Source: Campylobacterota bacterium
GTDB taxonomy: Bacteria; Babelota; Babeliae; Babelales; Chromulinivoraceae
DNA: 53,508 nucleotides
Direction of reading: 5' to 3'
Assembly (NCBI GenBank): GCA_002721975.1
Contig: PBME01000018.1
Coordinates: 1 to 53,508, forward strand
Part shown: positions 25,971 through 36,321 of the stretch, piece by piece
Layout of the letters: each line of letters opens with the position of its first letter
Numbering within the stretch: position 1 is the first letter of the stretch
Translations under genes and position numbers: made by a program
Notes under the pieces: generated by a model
Database searches by the model: none
Told to the model about the DNA's origin: nothing
Seen by the model: only the letters and a program-made list of their open reading frames with translations

Positions 25971-26576
25971 ATGGATATTATTGAAAAGTTACCTACTGTA
26001 AAGCGTTTAATGCGACAATTACAGCAGGTGCCGTTTTTAGCATCCAAAAATATGTATAGAGTTATGTCTTATTTTTTAAAATTAGATAATGAACGAATTG
26101 ACCAATTATGTCGTGTTTTGCAAGATATAAAAAAAGATGTTTCTTTTTGTAATCGTTGTTTTGTATGGCAGGAGACATCTTTAGGATGTTTGTTTTGTGA
26201 TGATTCGCATAGAGATCAAAGTCAAATATGTGTAGTTGAGTCATGGCAAGAATTATTGGTTATTGAGCGTACTGAAGGTTATAGAGGTTTATACCATGTG
26301 TTAGGAGGAGTTATTTCTCCACTTGATGGCATTGGACCTTCTGATTTATATATTGAACAATTAATTAATCGTATTACTTCGGGTGTAAGCGAAGTAATTT
26401 TAGCGATGAACCAAACTCCTGAAGGTGAAGCAACTGCGGCATTTGTTGCTCGCAAACTCAAAGGTACTGCTGTCAAAGTTTCTTGTTTGGCAAAGGGTGT
26501 GCCAATAGGTTCAAATTTAGAGTTTATTGATCGTTTAACAGTTTCTAAAGCATTAGCTGATAGAAAACCATTTTGA
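25971..26576 (+). CDS. recR: Recombination protein RecR
   Basis: With RecO and RecF it loads RecA onto gapped DNA. 201 residues from ATG 25971, preceded by GGGAG. The helix-hairpin-helix head is at 1-50, the zinc finger shows CNRCFVW and CLFC (C-x2-C pairs), and the Toprim domain starts with ICVVESWQELLVIERT and holds GLYHVLGGVISPLDGIGP. The C-terminal Walker B-like VSCLAKGVPIGSNLEFID is typical. It lies between yidC and pepP, with short gaps, so is probably co-transcribed. Confidence 0.96.
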   Translation: MDIIEKLPTVKRLMRQLQQVPFLASKNMYRVMSYFLKLDNERIDQLCRVLQDIKKDVSFCNRCFVWQETSLGCLFCDDSHRDQSQICVVESWQELLVIERTEGYRGLYHVLGGVISPLDGIGPSDLYIEQLINRITSGVSEVILAMNQTPEGEATAAFVARKLKGTAVKVSCLAKGVPIGSNLEFIDRLTVSKALADRKPF

Positions 26577-26594
26577 TGAAAGAAGGCTTATAGT

Positions 26595-27920
26595 ATGTTA
26601 GATGAAATGTTTGAAGTTTTAGAAAGAAATAATTTGAATCCTGATAAAGCTACTGTATATAAAGAACGTAGAGCAAAGCTTCTTTCTTTGATTGAAAAAA
26701 ATCATGCTGAAAAAAAAGGTAAGTTGTTTTTATTTGCTCCGTTAGAATTTGGAAATAATGCTTTTATACAAGATAGTAGTTTTTATTACTTTACTGGCAT
26801 ATCAGAACCAGCTTTAGTGCTTAGTTGTAGTTTACAAGATGGTACTACTTTATATATGCCAGATTTTGGGGATTTACGAGAAAAATGGGTGCATTCTGTT
26901 AATACTATTAATAACGATACTATTAGCTTGTTTGGCATAGATCAATTACAAAAGTTGGGTCAAAGAAGTAATGGGTACCAGTTGTATCCATATTTTACAG
27001 AAAAAGATTATGAACATGTTATCTCTCAGTTAAGAGACATGGTATTACAAAAGCAAACTATTTTTACATTATTTCCGAGTGATCCATATCAATATGCATT
27101 AGTACGATTTGTTGTAGATAGACTAGCTCAATTTGTACCAGGATTGATTGATAGTATTGTTGATATTTCACCGCTAGTTGCTCAAATGCGTCGCAAAAAA
27201 GATATTGCAGAGATTGAAACATTATATCAATCTATTGGTATTACACATGCTGCATTTGAAGCCGCAGCTCGACTGTTACGTCCTGATGTGTCAGAGGCAG
27301 AGTTGCAAGCAGCTATAGAATATATTTTTACAGAAAATGGAGCAACGAGAGCATATCCGTCTATTGTTGCGGGAGGTAAGCGCGCGACAATTTTACATTA
27401 TCATGCAAATAATAGTCATGTTAAGGAACATGAGGCAGTGCTTATAGATGCTGGAGCAATGTATCAGCATTATTGTGCTGATATAACACGAGTACTGCCG
27501 GCTTCAGGCACTTTTACTGATCGACAAAAAGAGCTATATGAAATAGTTCTTGAAACTCAGCAAGTTGTCATGGAGCAAGCTCGTCCAGGTGTATGGTTAT
27601 CAAATGCAAAAGAACAGGATGCATCTTTACAGCACATAGCGATACAGTATTTACATAAAAAAGGTTACGATCAATACTTTATACATGGCATTGGTCATTA
27701 TTTAGGTCTTGATGTTCATGACGTTGGTTCACGAACAGAACCTTTGCAGGCAGGAGATGTTATTACTATTGAGCCGGGTATCTATCTTCCTGACGAATCA
27801 ATAGGTATACGAATAGAAGATAATTATTGGATTGTTGAAGATGCTGAACCAGTTTGTTTGAGTGAATCAATTCCAAAATCAATAGAAGCGGTGCAAGAGC
27901 TTGTACAAGAGAGTTTTTGA
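26595..27920 (+). CDS. pepP: Xaa-Pro aminopeptidase (peptidase family M24B)
   Basis: Removes an N-terminal residue followed by proline. 441 residues, the E. coli PepP length. The N-terminal AMP_N domain (about 1-170) starts with YKERRAKLLSLIEKNHAEKK. The pita-bread catalytic domain carries the metal ligands in order: LIDAGAMYQHYCADITR (two Asp), HGIGHYLGLDVHD (His), TIEPGIYLP (Glu) and IRIEDNYWI (Glu). GAAAGAAGG precedes the ATG. A role in peptide recycling or nutrition is likely in a host-dependent bacterium, by inference. Confidence 0.94.
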   Translation: MLDEMFEVLERNNLNPDKATVYKERRAKLLSLIEKNHAEKKGKLFLFAPLEFGNNAFIQDSSFYYFTGISEPALVLSCSLQDGTTLYMPDFGDLREKWVHSVNTINNDTISLFGIDQLQKLGQRSNGYQLYPYFTEKDYEHVISQLRDMVLQKQTIFTLFPSDPYQYALVRFVVDRLAQFVPGLIDSIVDISPLVAQMRRKKDIAEIETLYQSIGITHAAFEAAARLLRPDVSEAELQAAIEYIFTENGATRAYPSIVAGGKRATILHYHANNSHVKEHEAVLIDAGAMYQHYCADITRVLPASGTFTDRQKELYEIVLETQQVVMEQARPGVWLSNAKEQDASLQHIAIQYLHKKGYDQYFIHGIGHYLGLDVHDVGSRTEPLQAGDVITIEPGIYLPDESIGIRIEDNYWIVEDAEPVCLSESIPKSIEAVQELVQESF

Positions 27921-27922
27921 TA

Positions 27923-27951
27923 TTGACGTAGTGATAGATTTAAGCTATTTT
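27923..27951 (+). promoter_or_regulatory. Promoter candidate for rplM
   Basis: TTGACG (27923-27928) and TATTTT (27946-27951) are 17 bases apart. A TATAAT follows at 27952-27957 but is too far (23 bases) to use this -35. The rplM ATG is at 28003. Confidence 0.4.
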
Positions 27952-28002
27952 TATAATAGTCTATATTATCAATCAACAATCATCATGTAAGGTTTTTTTA
28001 CT

Positions 28003-28428
28003 ATGGATATGAATAGAGCGTTTTTTCTTCGTAAAGAAGATACAAATGCGCAATGGCGTGTTATTGACGCAAAAGGCAAAGTTTTAGGGCGTTTAGCGAC
28101 AGAAATCGCAGATGTATTAAGAGGGAAAGATCAAGCTGTGTTCACTCCTCATACAGATAGTGGTGATTATGTTGTGGTAATTAATGCTTCAGAAATTAAA
28201 TTAACTGGCAACAAATGGGAAGACAAAGAATATATCACAGTGAGTGGATATATTGGTGGCAAAAAAGTTAAATCAGCACGTGAAGTTTATGATAGAAATC
28301 CTGCTCGTTTAATTGAATATGCTGTAAAAAGAATGTTGCCTAAGAATAGATTAAGCCGTTCAATTTTTAAGAAATTGAAAGTATATGCAGGTGCTCAGCA
28401 TCCTCATAAAGCTCAAGTAGCAGCATAG
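28003..28428 (+). CDS. rplM: 50S ribosomal protein L13
   Basis: Early-assembly large-subunit protein; 141 residues, the usual length. Family features: WRVIDAKGKVLGRLATEIA, GDYVVVINASEIKLTGNKW, GYIGGKKVKSAREVYDRNP and the C-terminal AVKRMLPKNRLSRSIFKKL followed by YAGAQHPH. In most bacteria rpsI (S9) follows in the same operon; here a terminator follows immediately and no rpsI is present, so S9 must be coded elsewhere. Confidence 0.97.
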   Translation: MDMNRAFFLRKEDTNAQWRVIDAKGKVLGRLATEIADVLRGKDQAVFTPHTDSGDYVVVINASEIKLTGNKWEDKEYITVSGYIGGKKVKSAREVYDRNPARLIEYAVKRMLPKNRLSRSIFKKLKVYAGAQHPHKAQVAA

Positions 28429-28443
28429 CTTTAAAAAGTTATA

Positions 28444-28477
28444 AAAAAAATCACCTTTTTGTTAAGGTGATTTTTTT
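28444..28477. terminator. Rho-independent terminator after rplM
   Basis: A 14-bp perfect stem (core TCACCTT/AAGGTGA) flanked by A7 and T7, with a 6-base loop. It also faces the convergent gene ending at 28500, so it can act on both strands. Confidence 0.92.
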
Positions 28478-28499
28478 ATGCTTAGTTATGTTCTGTTAT

Positions 28500-29033
28500 T
28501 TAATAATAAGTAATATTTTCAATAATTTTTTTCCATGATTTGTCTGTGCTATGAGGATAAGTGACTTTAATATAAGCTTCTGAGCTGCTCCCTGGCCACA
28601 TCTCAAATTTTACAAATGAATCATCTGAAAAAAGAGTATCAATTATAACTTGTGAGTTTGCAGGGTGACCTTCTGAATTTTTTTCAAGAAACGGGATAAC
28701 TCCTTGATAGAGTGATTCTTTGGAGCCAATAAAGGTTTGTCTTTTTTCATTTTCTTCTAAAGTTACCTGTGTTATAGTGGAAGCTTGATTAGGATCTATT
28801 TTAGGTACATTAAAACGGTAAAAAGCCATATCTTTTTGGTTTTTCAGTTCAGGGTGTTGCCTTGAAAAGTCAGCATCGCGTAGCGTTCTTGCATTCATAT
28901 ATGTTGTTACTCTTTGCATAAATGCCCATACTGCAGCGTTGTCAACAATATTATTTACTTTTTGTTCTGCTTGATCCGAGCAAAAACTTACACTCTGTAT
29001 AAATATTAGTGACATAATCATCTTTTTTTTCAT
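28500..29033 (-). CDS. Exported protein of unknown function
   Basis: 177 residues from ATG 29033, in the MKKKMIM context; the first in-frame ATG at 29063 adds a short polar head before the signal peptide and is less likely. Signal peptide MKKKMIMSLIFIQSVSF, then a soluble mixed helix/strand domain with NAAVWAFMQRVTTYMNARTL near the start, KFEMWPGSSSEAYIKVTYP and a C-terminal SWKKIIENITYY. No motif is recognised. It follows rseP on the same strand with about 100 bases between. Confidence 0.6.
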   Translation of the reverse strand: MKKKMIMSLIFIQSVSFCSDQAEQKVNNIVDNAAVWAFMQRVTTYMNARTLRDADFSRQHPELKNQKDMAFYRFNVPKIDPNQASTITQVTLEENEKRQTFIGSKESLYQGVIPFLEKNSEGHPANSQVIIDTLFSDDSFVKFEMWPGSSSEAYIKVTYPHSTDKSWKKIIENITYY

Positions 29034-29135
29034 ATAGATTCCTTTGGTTTTATATTTGTTCAAGATTTATTTTGTTAAATAGAATGATGCTTTGATCTGA
29101 TTTAAAAGATTCTTTTTCTAGATGTTTTAATAATG

Positions 29136-30197
29136 TTACCCAAATATTAATGTATAAAGATCTTGTAGAGAAAATATGACGAGCAATCCTATTGCTAGTA
29201 TCCATGAACTTGTGCCGATTAAATTTTGTATGCGTTCAGAAAGTCTTTTGCGAGTAATTGCTTCGATTGTAAAAATAACAAATTGACCACCGTCAAAAAT
29301 AGGCAAAGGTAATAGATTCATTAAACCTAAGTTGACACTGATAATAGCAAGAAGTAGCAGCAGGTGAGACAATCCTTTTTGAGCGCTTTTACTGCTGACT
29401 GCTACGGCCATAATTGGACCGACAAATCCTTTGTTAGGACTGGAGCTGAAGAGTTGTTTAAGTGCTTGTATGATAGAGTTTAAGCAGAATGTGGTAAGTT
29501 CATAAGCTTTAACGAGTGACGCAGTAATTGTTAAAGGGTCTTTTTTTTCAAAACTGATATCGATAAGTTTGCTTAAGGTGTTTTGATTAGGATTCAAATT
29601 TAATAAAATTTTATGGTTAGAGTTTTGTCGGTTGATGGTCACTGCTAAGTCTTTTTTATTGATTTTAAGTGCTTGTAGAGCTTCTTTTTTGATAATACTA
29701 GCATCGTTGTTTATGTTGACATTATTAACAGCTACAATGCGGTCTTTTGCTTGCAGGGTATTTTTATTTAAAGAGTTTTTAGGAATTTGTGCAACTGTTG
29801 TAGTATTAACTTCGTAGGGTAATCCTGACTCTGGCATGCCTGTGAATAATAAGCCAGCAAAGATGAGATACGTTAATAAGAAGTTGCAAAAAATACCGCC
29901 AAGCATAATAAGAAATTTCTGATAATAAGGAATTTGGTTAAATCCTTTAGTGCCTTTGATGCCTTCTTCAGTTGCTATTTCTACATAGCCTCCGATTGGT
30001 GTAGAAGATAAACAAAAATTGGTATGACCAAATTTTTTAGAAAAAATAACTTTACCCATACCTATAGAGAAAGTAGGGGTATATACATTAAATAGTTTAC
30101 AAAAAATAAAATGTCCGAATTCATGAAAAACTATGATTGCTGTTAAACCTATAATGCTTGCAAATATCGATGTGATCGATGATATTAAGTAGAACAT
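29136..30197 (-). CDS. rseP: Site-2 membrane protease RseP
   Basis: Intramembrane zinc metalloprotease (M50) that cuts anti-sigma factors and remnant signal peptides. 353 residues. The catalytic HEFGH is at about residues 25-29 in the first membrane helix. A periplasmic PDZ domain lies in the middle (KDRIVAVNNVNINNDASII), and the second catalytic segment NLGLMNLLPLPIFDGGQF with its Asp is near residue 300. The protein is shorter than E. coli RseP, which has two PDZ domains; only one is visible here. No sigma-E or anti-sigma gene is next to it. Confidence 0.94.
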   Translation of the reverse strand: MFYLISSITSIFASIIGLTAIIVFHEFGHFIFCKLFNVYTPTFSIGMGKVIFSKKFGHTNFCLSSTPIGGYVEIATEEGIKGTKGFNQIPYYQKFLIMLGGIFCNFLLTYLIFAGLLFTGMPESGLPYEVNTTTVAQIPKNSLNKNTLQAKDRIVAVNNVNINNDASIIKKEALQALKINKKDLAVTINRQNSNHKILLNLNPNQNTLSKLIDISFEKKDPLTITASLVKAYELTTFCLNSIIQALKQLFSSSPNKGFVGPIMAVAVSSKSAQKGLSHLLLLLAIISVNLGLMNLLPLPIFDGGQFVIFTIEAITRKRLSERIQNLIGTSSWILAIGLLVIFSLQDLYTLIFG

Positions 30198-30340
30198 TAT
30201 AAAAATCCTATTTTTTAAAGATAGTAAAAAAGTTAAAATACCAAAAGAATTTAATGGTAGTTAAATTAGCATGATATATGCAACAAGTCTATGAGATTTT
30301 CAGAAATAAAGCTTTATAGATACGAAATTTTGTAAAATTC

Positions 30341-30368
30341 TTGAAAAAAGTTGCAAAGAGTCTATAAT
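30341..30368 (+). promoter_or_regulatory. Sigma-70 promoter for the rpsL super-operon
   Basis: TTGAAA (30341-30346) and a perfect TATAAT (30363-30368) are 16 bases apart. Transcription would start near 30375, giving a leader of about 120 bases before rpsL. This is the strongest promoter candidate in the window and sits in the 298-base gap between divergent rseP and rpsL; the rest of that gap holds no ORF. Confidence 0.75.
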
Positions 30369-30495
30369 TAAACATATGCAAAATGTTTATATGTGGGGTC
30401 TTTAAACAAGGTTTAGATCACACTGTCAACAAGTAGCAAAATCTTAAGAAAATAGTTACTGTAACGTTACTTTGTTATTATTATAAGGTTCATAT

Positions 30496-30873
30496 ATGCC
30501 TACAATCAATCAGCTAGTTCGCCTAGGCCGCAAAAAGACAATAAAAAAATCTAAAAGTGCTGCCTTAAAAAATTGTCCACAAGTTCGTGGAGTATGTACA
30601 AGAGTTTTCACTGTTACACCTAAGAAGCCTAACTCTGCGCTTCGTAAGGTTGCTCGTGTGAAGCTTTCTAATGGAACAGAAGTTACTGCGTATATTCCAG
30701 GTGAAGGACATAACCTTCAAGAACACTCTATGGTGCTCGTTCGAGGCGGTAGAGTAAAGGATTTACCAGGTTGTAAATATCACATTGTGCGTGGTGCTCT
30801 GGATACATCAGGTGTTGAAAACAGAAAACAATCACGTTCTCGTTATGGAACAAAACGTCCTAAATCATCGTAA
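30496..30873 (+). CDS. rpsL: 30S ribosomal protein S12
   Basis: Decoding-site protein of the small subunit; 125 residues. Highly conserved sequence: [12 protein letters not shown] at the start, [20 protein letters not shown] with the streptomycin-region lysine in KKPNS, and [19 protein letters not shown]. The C-terminus ends in [12 protein letters not shown]. It is the first gene of the str-S10-spc-alpha run. rpsG begins 21 bases after its stop. Confidence 0.98.
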   Translation: MPTINQLVRLGRKKTIKKSKSAALKNCPQVRGVCTRVFTVTPKKPNSALRKVARVKLSNGTEVTAYIPGEGHNLQEHSMVLVRGGRVKDLPGCKYHIVRGALDTSGVENRKQSRSRYGTKRPKSS

Positions 30874-30894
30874 GGAAATTAGAGGAACAGATAT

Positions 30895-31374
30895 ATGCCA
30901 AGAAAGAAAAAATCTATTAAGCCACGAGATATTGGAGTTGATCCAATATATGAATCAGAATTGTTACAACGCTTTATTAATGTTGTTATGTGGCGTGGTA
31001 AAAAAAATGCTGCACGTAAAATTGTGTATGAGGCAGTTGGTGTATTAGAGAAAAAATTTGGTGGAAAAGAAAAAGCTTTAGATGTTTTCTACAAAGCTTT
31101 TAATCAAATAGTTCCTCTTGTAGAAGTAAGCTCTCGACGTGTTGGTGGTAGTGTTTATCAAATTCCTCGTGAAGTTGCTCAGGGTCGTGGTAGATCATTA
31201 GCAATACGTTGGTTAATAGATGCAGCTGCAAGCAGATCTGGCAAGACTATGGGTTCTAGACTTGGGTCTGAGTTGTTAGAAGCTTATGAAGGACGTGGTG
31301 GAGCGTTTAAGAAAAAACTAGATGTACATAAAATGGCTGAAGCAAATCGTGCCTTTTCTCATTATGCGTGGTAG
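30895..31374 (+). CDS. rpsG: 30S ribosomal protein S7
   Basis: Nucleates assembly of the 16S 3' domain and lies at the E site. 159 residues. Conserved stretches: PRKKKSIKPRDIGVDPIYES, ALDVFYKAFNQIVPLVEVSS, RRVGGSVYQIPREV and IRWLIDAAASR. It follows rpsL and precedes fusA by 6 bases, the classical str order. Confidence 0.98.
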   Translation: MPRKKKSIKPRDIGVDPIYESELLQRFINVVMWRGKKNAARKIVYEAVGVLEKKFGGKEKALDVFYKAFNQIVPLVEVSSRRVGGSVYQIPREVAQGRGRSLAIRWLIDAAASRSGKTMGSRLGSELLEAYEGRGGAFKKKLDVHKMAEANRAFSHYAW

Positions 31375-31380
31375 GGTTCT

Positions 31381-33459
31381 ATGACTTATACATTAGATAA
31401 ATATAGAAATATAGGTATTGCAGCTCATATTGATGCTGGTAAGACCACTGTTACTGAGCGTATATTGTTTTTCACAGGTGTGTCTCACAAAATAGGTGAA
31501 GTTCACGAAGGTGAAGCAACTATGGACTGGATGGAGCAAGAGCAAGAGCGTGGTATCACGATTCAGTCAGCTGCAACAACATGCTTTTGGAAAGACTGTC
31601 AAATTAATATTATTGACACTCCTGGCCACGTTGATTTCACTATAGAAGTGGGCCGTTCGTTACGTGTTTTAGATGGCGTAGTGAGTGTGTTTTGTGGTGT
31701 TGCCGGTGTGCAGCCTCAGTCAGAAACTGTATGGAGACAAGCAAGTCGTTACAGAGTTCCGTCAATTATTTTTGTTAATAAATTAGATCGCGTTGGGGCA
31801 GATTTTTTTGCTGCAGTTAATAGTGTTAATGACAAATTAGCAGAAGGCCGTTCTGTAGCGATGCAAATACCTATTGGCGAGTCAGAAAACTTTAATGGTA
31901 TTATTGATGTGTTAACTGGTAAAATGGTTAAGTTTCATAATGATGCTAAAGACTTAGAGCCTCAGGTTACATGGGAAGATGCTCCTGCTGATTATGCTGA
32001 TCAAATAGAAGAAATGAAAATGGAGATAATCGAAAAAGCTTGTGACGTAGACGAAGCGCTTGCTGAAAAGTTTTTGAATGAAGAAGAAATTTCTTTAGAA
32101 GAAATTAAAGCGGCTGTTCGTAAAGGTGTTGCAAAGCGTGAATTGTTTCCTGCTTTTTGTGGAACAGCATTTAAAAACAAAGGTGTACAGCTATTGTTAG
32201 ACGCTGTAGTAGATTACTTGCCTTCACCATTAGATGTACCATCAATCAAAGGTATTGATGTAAAGACGGAGCAAGAAGTAGAGCGTAAGTCAGATAAATC
32301 AGAACCGTTTGCTGCTTTAGCGTTTAAAATTATGACAGATCCTTTTGTTGGAGTTTTAACATTTGCACGAGTATATTCTGGAGTGTTAAAGTCTGGTTCT
32401 TATGTATATAACGCTGCAAAGGGAACTAAAGAGCGCGTTAGTCGTTTGTTGCAAATGCATTCAAACAAGCGTGAAGAGATTAAGCAAGCTTCTGCTGGAG
32501 ATATTGTAGCAATTGTAGGTATTAAAGACATTAATACTGGTGATACGTTATGTGACGAATCTCATCCTGTGTTGCTTGAGTCTATTGATATACCTGCTCC
32601 GGTTATTTCTACTTCAGTTGAGCCAAAAACTAAATCTGATTATGAAAAAATGGTTTTGGCTTTGAAAAAAATGAATCAAGAAGATCCTTCATTCCAATTT
32701 ACTTATAATCATGAAACAGGTCAGACTGAAATTTCTGGTATGGGTGAACTGCATTTAGAGATTGTTGTTGATCGTTTGAAGCGTGAGCATAAAGTTGAAG
32801 TTGAGCAAGGCAAGTTGCAAGTTTCTTATAAGGAAACGATACAAAAGCCTGCAGATATAGAAGGTAAGTTTGTAAAACAATCTGGTGGTCGTGGACAATA
32901 TGGTCACGTATGGTTGAAAATGGAACCTTTAGAGCGTGGTACAGGCTATCAATTTGAAAACGCAGTAGTTGGTGGAACTATTCCAAAAGAATATATACCT
33001 GCTGTTGAAAAAGGTATGAAAGAGGCTCTTGCTGAAGGTATTTTAACTGGCAGCCCTGTGGTTGACCTTAAAGTTACTCTTTATGATGGTTCTTATCACG
33101 ATGTTGATTCATCTGAAGTGGCTTTTAAAATGGCTACAAAGATGGCGTTTCGAGAAGGTATGCAACAAGGTGCTTCTGTATTGTTAGAGCCTATTATGAA
33201 AGTTGAAGTTGACACTCCTGATGAATATCTTGGTGATGTTATGGGAGATCTAAACTCAAGACGAGGAAGAATCTTGGGTATGGAAACAAAAGGTTCAACA
33301 CAAACAGTAAATGCTGAAGTTCCTTTAGGAGAAATGTTTGGTTATGCAACTCAGCTTCGTTCTTTAACAAAAGGTCGAGCTGGTTATTCCATGGAATTTG
33401 AGTGTTATAGAGAAGTAGCTAAAAGCGTACAAGAAGAAATTGTAGCAAGTAAGAAGTAA
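31381..33459 (+). CDS. fusA: Elongation factor G
   Basis: Translocation GTPase; 692 residues, the usual length. The G domain has [15 protein letters not shown] (G1), [10 protein letters not shown] (switch I/G2), DTPGHVDFT (G3) and [11 protein letters not shown] (G4). Domains II-V follow, including [18 protein letters not shown] and [12 protein letters not shown] in domain IV. It is placed between rpsG and tuf, as in the E. coli str operon. Confidence 0.98.
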   Translation: MTYTLDKYRNIGIAAHIDAGKTTVTERILFFTGVSHKIGEVHEGEATMDWMEQEQERGITIQSAATTCFWKDCQINIIDTPGHVDFTIEVGRSLRVLDGVVSVFCGVAGVQPQSETVWRQASRYRVPSIIFVNKLDRVGADFFAAVNSVNDKLAEGRSVAMQIPIGESENFNGIIDVLTGKMVKFHNDAKDLEPQVTWEDAPADYADQIEEMKMEIIEKACDVDEALAEKFLNEEEISLEEIKAAVRKGVAKRELFPAFCGTAFKNKGVQLLLDAVVDYLPSPLDVPSIKGIDVKTEQEVERKSDKSEPFAALAFKIMTDPFVGVLTFARVYSGVLKSGSYVYNAAKGTKERVSRLLQMHSNKREEIKQASAGDIVAIVGIKDINTGDTLCDESHPVLLESIDIPAPVISTSVEPKTKSDYEKMVLALKKMNQEDPSFQFTYNHETGQTEISGMGELHLEIVVDRLKREHKVEVEQGKLQVSYKETIQKPADIEGKFVKQSGGRGQYGHVWLKMEPLERGTGYQFENAVVGGTIPKEYIPAVEKGMKEALAEGILTGSPVVDLKVTLYDGSYHDVDSSEVAFKMATKMAFREGMQQGASVLLEPIMKVEVDTPDEYLGDVMGDLNSRRGRILGMETKGSTQTVNAEVPLGEMFGYATQLRSLTKGRAGYSMEFECYREVAKSVQEEIVASKK

Positions 33460-33508
33460 TAGTTAGATTAAGTATAATTAGATTAAGTTGTTTTCAGGAG
33501 AACATTTT

Positions 33509-34702
33509 ATGGCAAAAGGTACATTTGATCGTAGTAAGCCTCACGTAAACGTTGGTACAATTGGTCACGTTGATCATGGTAAAACTACTTTAACTGCAGC
33601 AATTACAAAGGTGCTGTCAAAATTTGGTGGTGCAGAAGCAAGAGATTTTAATCAAATTGATAATGCTCCAGAAGAAAAAGCTCGTGGTATTACAATTGCG
33701 ACATCTCACGTTGAGTATACAACTCCTAACCGTCACTATGCACACGTAGACTGTCCTGGTCACGCTGATTATGTTAAAAACATGATTACAGGTGCTGCTC
33801 AAATGGACGGTGGTATTTTAGTTGTATCTGCAGCAGATGGTCCTATGCCTCAAACTCGTGAGCATATTTTACTTGCAAAAAACGTTAACGTTCCATCACT
33901 AGTTGTTTTCTTAAATAAAGTAGACATGGTAGATGATCCTGAAATGGTTGACATGGTAGAAGAAGAAATCAGAGAACTATTAAGTGAATATGGTTTCCCT
34001 GGTGATGAAATACCTGTAGTAAGAGGTTCTGCTCTTAAAGCATTAGAAGGCGATGAAGGCGAATTAGGTGAAAAAGCTATCATGAACTTAATGGAAGCTG
34101 TAGATTCATACATTCCTTTACCTGCTCGTGATGTTGATAAAGATTTCCTTATGCCAGTAGAAGGTGTGTTTTCTATTGAGGGACGTGGAACTGTAGCAAC
34201 AGGAAGAATTGAAAAAGGTAAAGTTAAAATTGGTGATCCAGTACAGTTGATTGGTTTAGTAGACAATCCTATTGATACGACTGTAACAGGTATCGAAATG
34301 TTTAGAAAAAATCTTGATGAAGGTCAAGCGGGTGATAATGCTGGTTTGTTATTACGTGGTATTAAAAAAGATCAAGTAATACGTGGTATGGTTATTGCAA
34401 AACCGAAGTCAATTACTCCTCATAAAAAATTTAAAGCACAGGTATATGTTCTTTCAAAAGATGAAGGTGGTAGACATAGTCCTTTCTTTAATGGTTATCG
34501 TCCTCAGTTCTACTTTAGAACAACAGACGTTACAGGTGTTGTAACATTGCCTGAAGGTCGTGAAATGGTTATGCCTGGAGATGACGTGACATTAAACATT
34601 GAGTTAATTGCACCGATTGCTATGGAAAAAGATTTACGCTTTGCAATTCGTGAAGGTGGTAGAACTGTAGGTTCTGGTATCGTTACTGAAATTGTAGAGT
34701 AA
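33509..34702 (+). CDS. tuf: Elongation factor Tu
   Basis: Delivers aminoacyl-tRNA to the ribosome. 397 residues from ATG 33509, with CAGGAG upstream; the in-frame TTG at 33488 is rejected because the family begins [21 protein letters not shown]1 [10 protein letters not shown]2 RGITI, G3 [12 protein letters not shown] and G4 NKVDM are present. Domain III ends with [15 protein letters not shown]. It is the only tuf seen here; a second copy could lie outside the window. Confidence 0.99.
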   Translation: MAKGTFDRSKPHVNVGTIGHVDHGKTTLTAAITKVLSKFGGAEARDFNQIDNAPEEKARGITIATSHVEYTTPNRHYAHVDCPGHADYVKNMITGAAQMDGGILVVSAADGPMPQTREHILLAKNVNVPSLVVFLNKVDMVDDPEMVDMVEEEIRELLSEYGFPGDEIPVVRGSALKALEGDEGELGEKAIMNLMEAVDSYIPLPARDVDKDFLMPVEGVFSIEGRGTVATGRIEKGKVKIGDPVQLIGLVDNPIDTTVTGIEMFRKNLDEGQAGDNAGLLLRGIKKDQVIRGMVIAKPKSITPHKKFKAQVYVLSKDEGGRHSPFFNGYRPQFYFRTTDVTGVVTLPEGREMVMPGDDVTLNIELIAPIAMEKDLRFAIREGGRTVGSGIVTEIVE

Positions 34703-34720
34703 TTGCGGGTTGGATATTAG

Positions 34721-35026
34721 ATGAAAAAACATAAGATTAGACTTACTTTAAAATCTTACGATCATCAATTGCTTGATAAAGCAGTAAAAGAAATTGCAAT
34801 GACGGCAAAAAAAACAGGAACGGACCTTGTAGGTCCTGTTCCTCTGCCTAATAAGAAAAGATGTTTTACTGTTTTGCGTTCAACATTTGTTAACAAAAAA
34901 TCAAGAGAACAATTTGAAATTATTACGCATAAGCGCATTTTAGAAATGATTTCACCGTCAGATCAAACAATGGCTGCGTTAATGAAGTTGAATATATCTG
35001 CTGGTGTAGATGTCGAGATTAAGTAA
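34721..35026 (+). CDS. rpsJ: 30S ribosomal protein S10
   Basis: S10 is a 3' domain protein and, with NusB, an antitermination factor. 101 residues. Conserved: [54 protein letters not shown] and the closing [12 protein letters not shown]. It opens the S10 part of the operon, 18 bases after tuf. Confidence 0.98.
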   Translation: MKKHKIRLTLKSYDHQLLDKAVKEIAMTAKKTGTDLVGPVPLPNKKRCFTVLRSTFVNKKSREQFEIITHKRILEMISPSDQTMAALMKLNISAGVDVEIK

Positions 35027-35040
35027 GATAGAGGAAAATT

Positions 35041-35664
35041 ATGATACAAGGTTTTTGGGGCCGCAAGGTAGGAATGACTCAGATATTTTCTGAAGACAAC
35101 AAGGTTGTCCCAGTGACCGCTGTTGATGTATCTGGGTGGTTTGTATCTCAAATTAAAACAGAAGAAAAAGATGGATACAATGCTGTTCAGGTTGCATATG
35201 TACGTAATAAGTATCAAGATGCATCTTTTGAAATGGATTGGCTTAAAAATAAGGCAAAATATTTCCGTTGGGTAAGAGAAATTCCTTTTACACAAATAGT
35301 AGATGACGTTGAAGTTGGACAAGCGTTTAACTTTTCAAGTATTGTTACAGAAAAAGAAACAGTGGATGTTGTTGGAACAACAAAAGGGTGTGGTTTTGCA
35401 GGTGTTATGCGTAAGCATAATTATGCAGGTGGACCTAAGGGTCATGGCTCTATGTTTAAAAGAAAACCTGGAAGTATAGGTTTTATGTGTGCAACTGGTA
35501 AAGTTATCAAGGGTAAAGGTATGCCTGGGCACATGGGTGTTAAACGTAGAACAACCAAGAGTCTTAAAGTGGTTCAAATTAAGCCAGACGATAGCCTAAT
35601 TTTAATTAAAGGGTCTATGGCTGGTAAGTCAGGTTCTCTAGTGTTTGTTCGCAAGTGTGGATAA
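35041..35664 (+). CDS. rplC: 50S ribosomal protein L3
   Basis: Early-assembly protein reaching the peptidyl-transferase centre; 207 residues. GFWGRKVGMTQIFSEDNKVV starts the protein, and the long loop is GHGSMFKRKPGSIGFM with GKGMPGHMGVKRRT. The Gln that PrmB methylates in E. coli is not obvious here. It is 14 bases after rpsJ and 3 bases before rplD. Confidence 0.97.
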   Translation: MIQGFWGRKVGMTQIFSEDNKVVPVTAVDVSGWFVSQIKTEEKDGYNAVQVAYVRNKYQDASFEMDWLKNKAKYFRWVREIPFTQIVDDVEVGQAFNFSSIVTEKETVDVVGTTKGCGFAGVMRKHNYAGGPKGHGSMFKRKPGSIGFMCATGKVIKGKGMPGHMGVKRRTTKSLKVVQIKPDDSLILIKGSMAGKSGSLVFVRKCG

Positions 35665-35667
35665 TAT

Positions 35668-36321
35668 ATGAATAAACAAGTTGAAAAAAACAATGAAAAA
35701 GCAAAATCAAGTAATCTTGCTTTAATATCTGCAAAAGATATTGGTCTTGATAAATTTGCTGAAAATACAACGCAAGAATATGCTGTTTGGGTAAGAGTAT
35801 TACTTCAAAATTGGCGTCAAGGAACTGTGAGCTGTAAAGCTCGTAGTGAGGTTTCTTATACAAATAAAAAACCTTGGAAACAAAAAGGAACAGGGCGTGC
35901 GCGTGCTGGAAGTGCAAGATCTCCGCTTTGGAGAGGTGGAGGTGTTACGTTTGGACCTCAACCACGAGTAAAAACTTTAAAAATTAATAAAAAAAGTAAG
36001 TCTCGTGTATTGTCAGCATTGATTGCAGAGTATGCAAATAAGAATATGTTGCATACGTTAGATTGGCACTTGTCAGAAGAGCGTCCATCTACATCATCTG
36101 TTCAAAAAGCATTATATAACGCTGGTCTTACAAATAAAAAAGTGACTTTGTTTTTAGATAGACAAGATATTAATCATTGGATGTCTGTAAGAAATCTAGC
36201 AAATGTACAAGTACTATCATTTGATGATGTAAATGCATATGATTTGTCTCTTGGCAATTGTATCGTTGTGTTTAAAAAAGATTATGACTTGTTTAAAAAT
36301 ATGGTGAAAAAATGGAACTAA
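35668..36321 (+). CDS. rplD: 50S ribosomal protein L4
   Basis: Lines the exit tunnel; in many bacteria also an autogenous repressor of the S10 operon. 217 residues. The extended tunnel loop is clear: KPWKQKGTGRARAGSARSPL, followed by WRGGGVTFGPQPR. The C-terminal half (LDRQDINHWMSVRNL, then DVNAYDL) is the globular domain. The last 10 bases overlap rplW, so the two are translationally coupled. Confidence 0.96.
   Translation: MNKQVEKNNEKAKSSNLALISAKDIGLDKFAENTTQEYAVWVRVLLQNWRQGTVSCKARSEVSYTNKKPWKQKGTGRARAGSARSPLWRGGGVTFGPQPRVKTLKINKKSKSRVLSALIAEYANKNMLHTLDWHLSEERPSTSSVQKALYNAGLTNKKVTLFLDRQDINHWMSVRNLANVQVLSFDDVNAYDLSLGNCIVVFKKDYDLFKNMVKKWN

Noticed and set aside
33617-34266. Minus-strand frames opposite tuf
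   Set aside because: Shadow frames; tuf is fully conserved on the plus strand.
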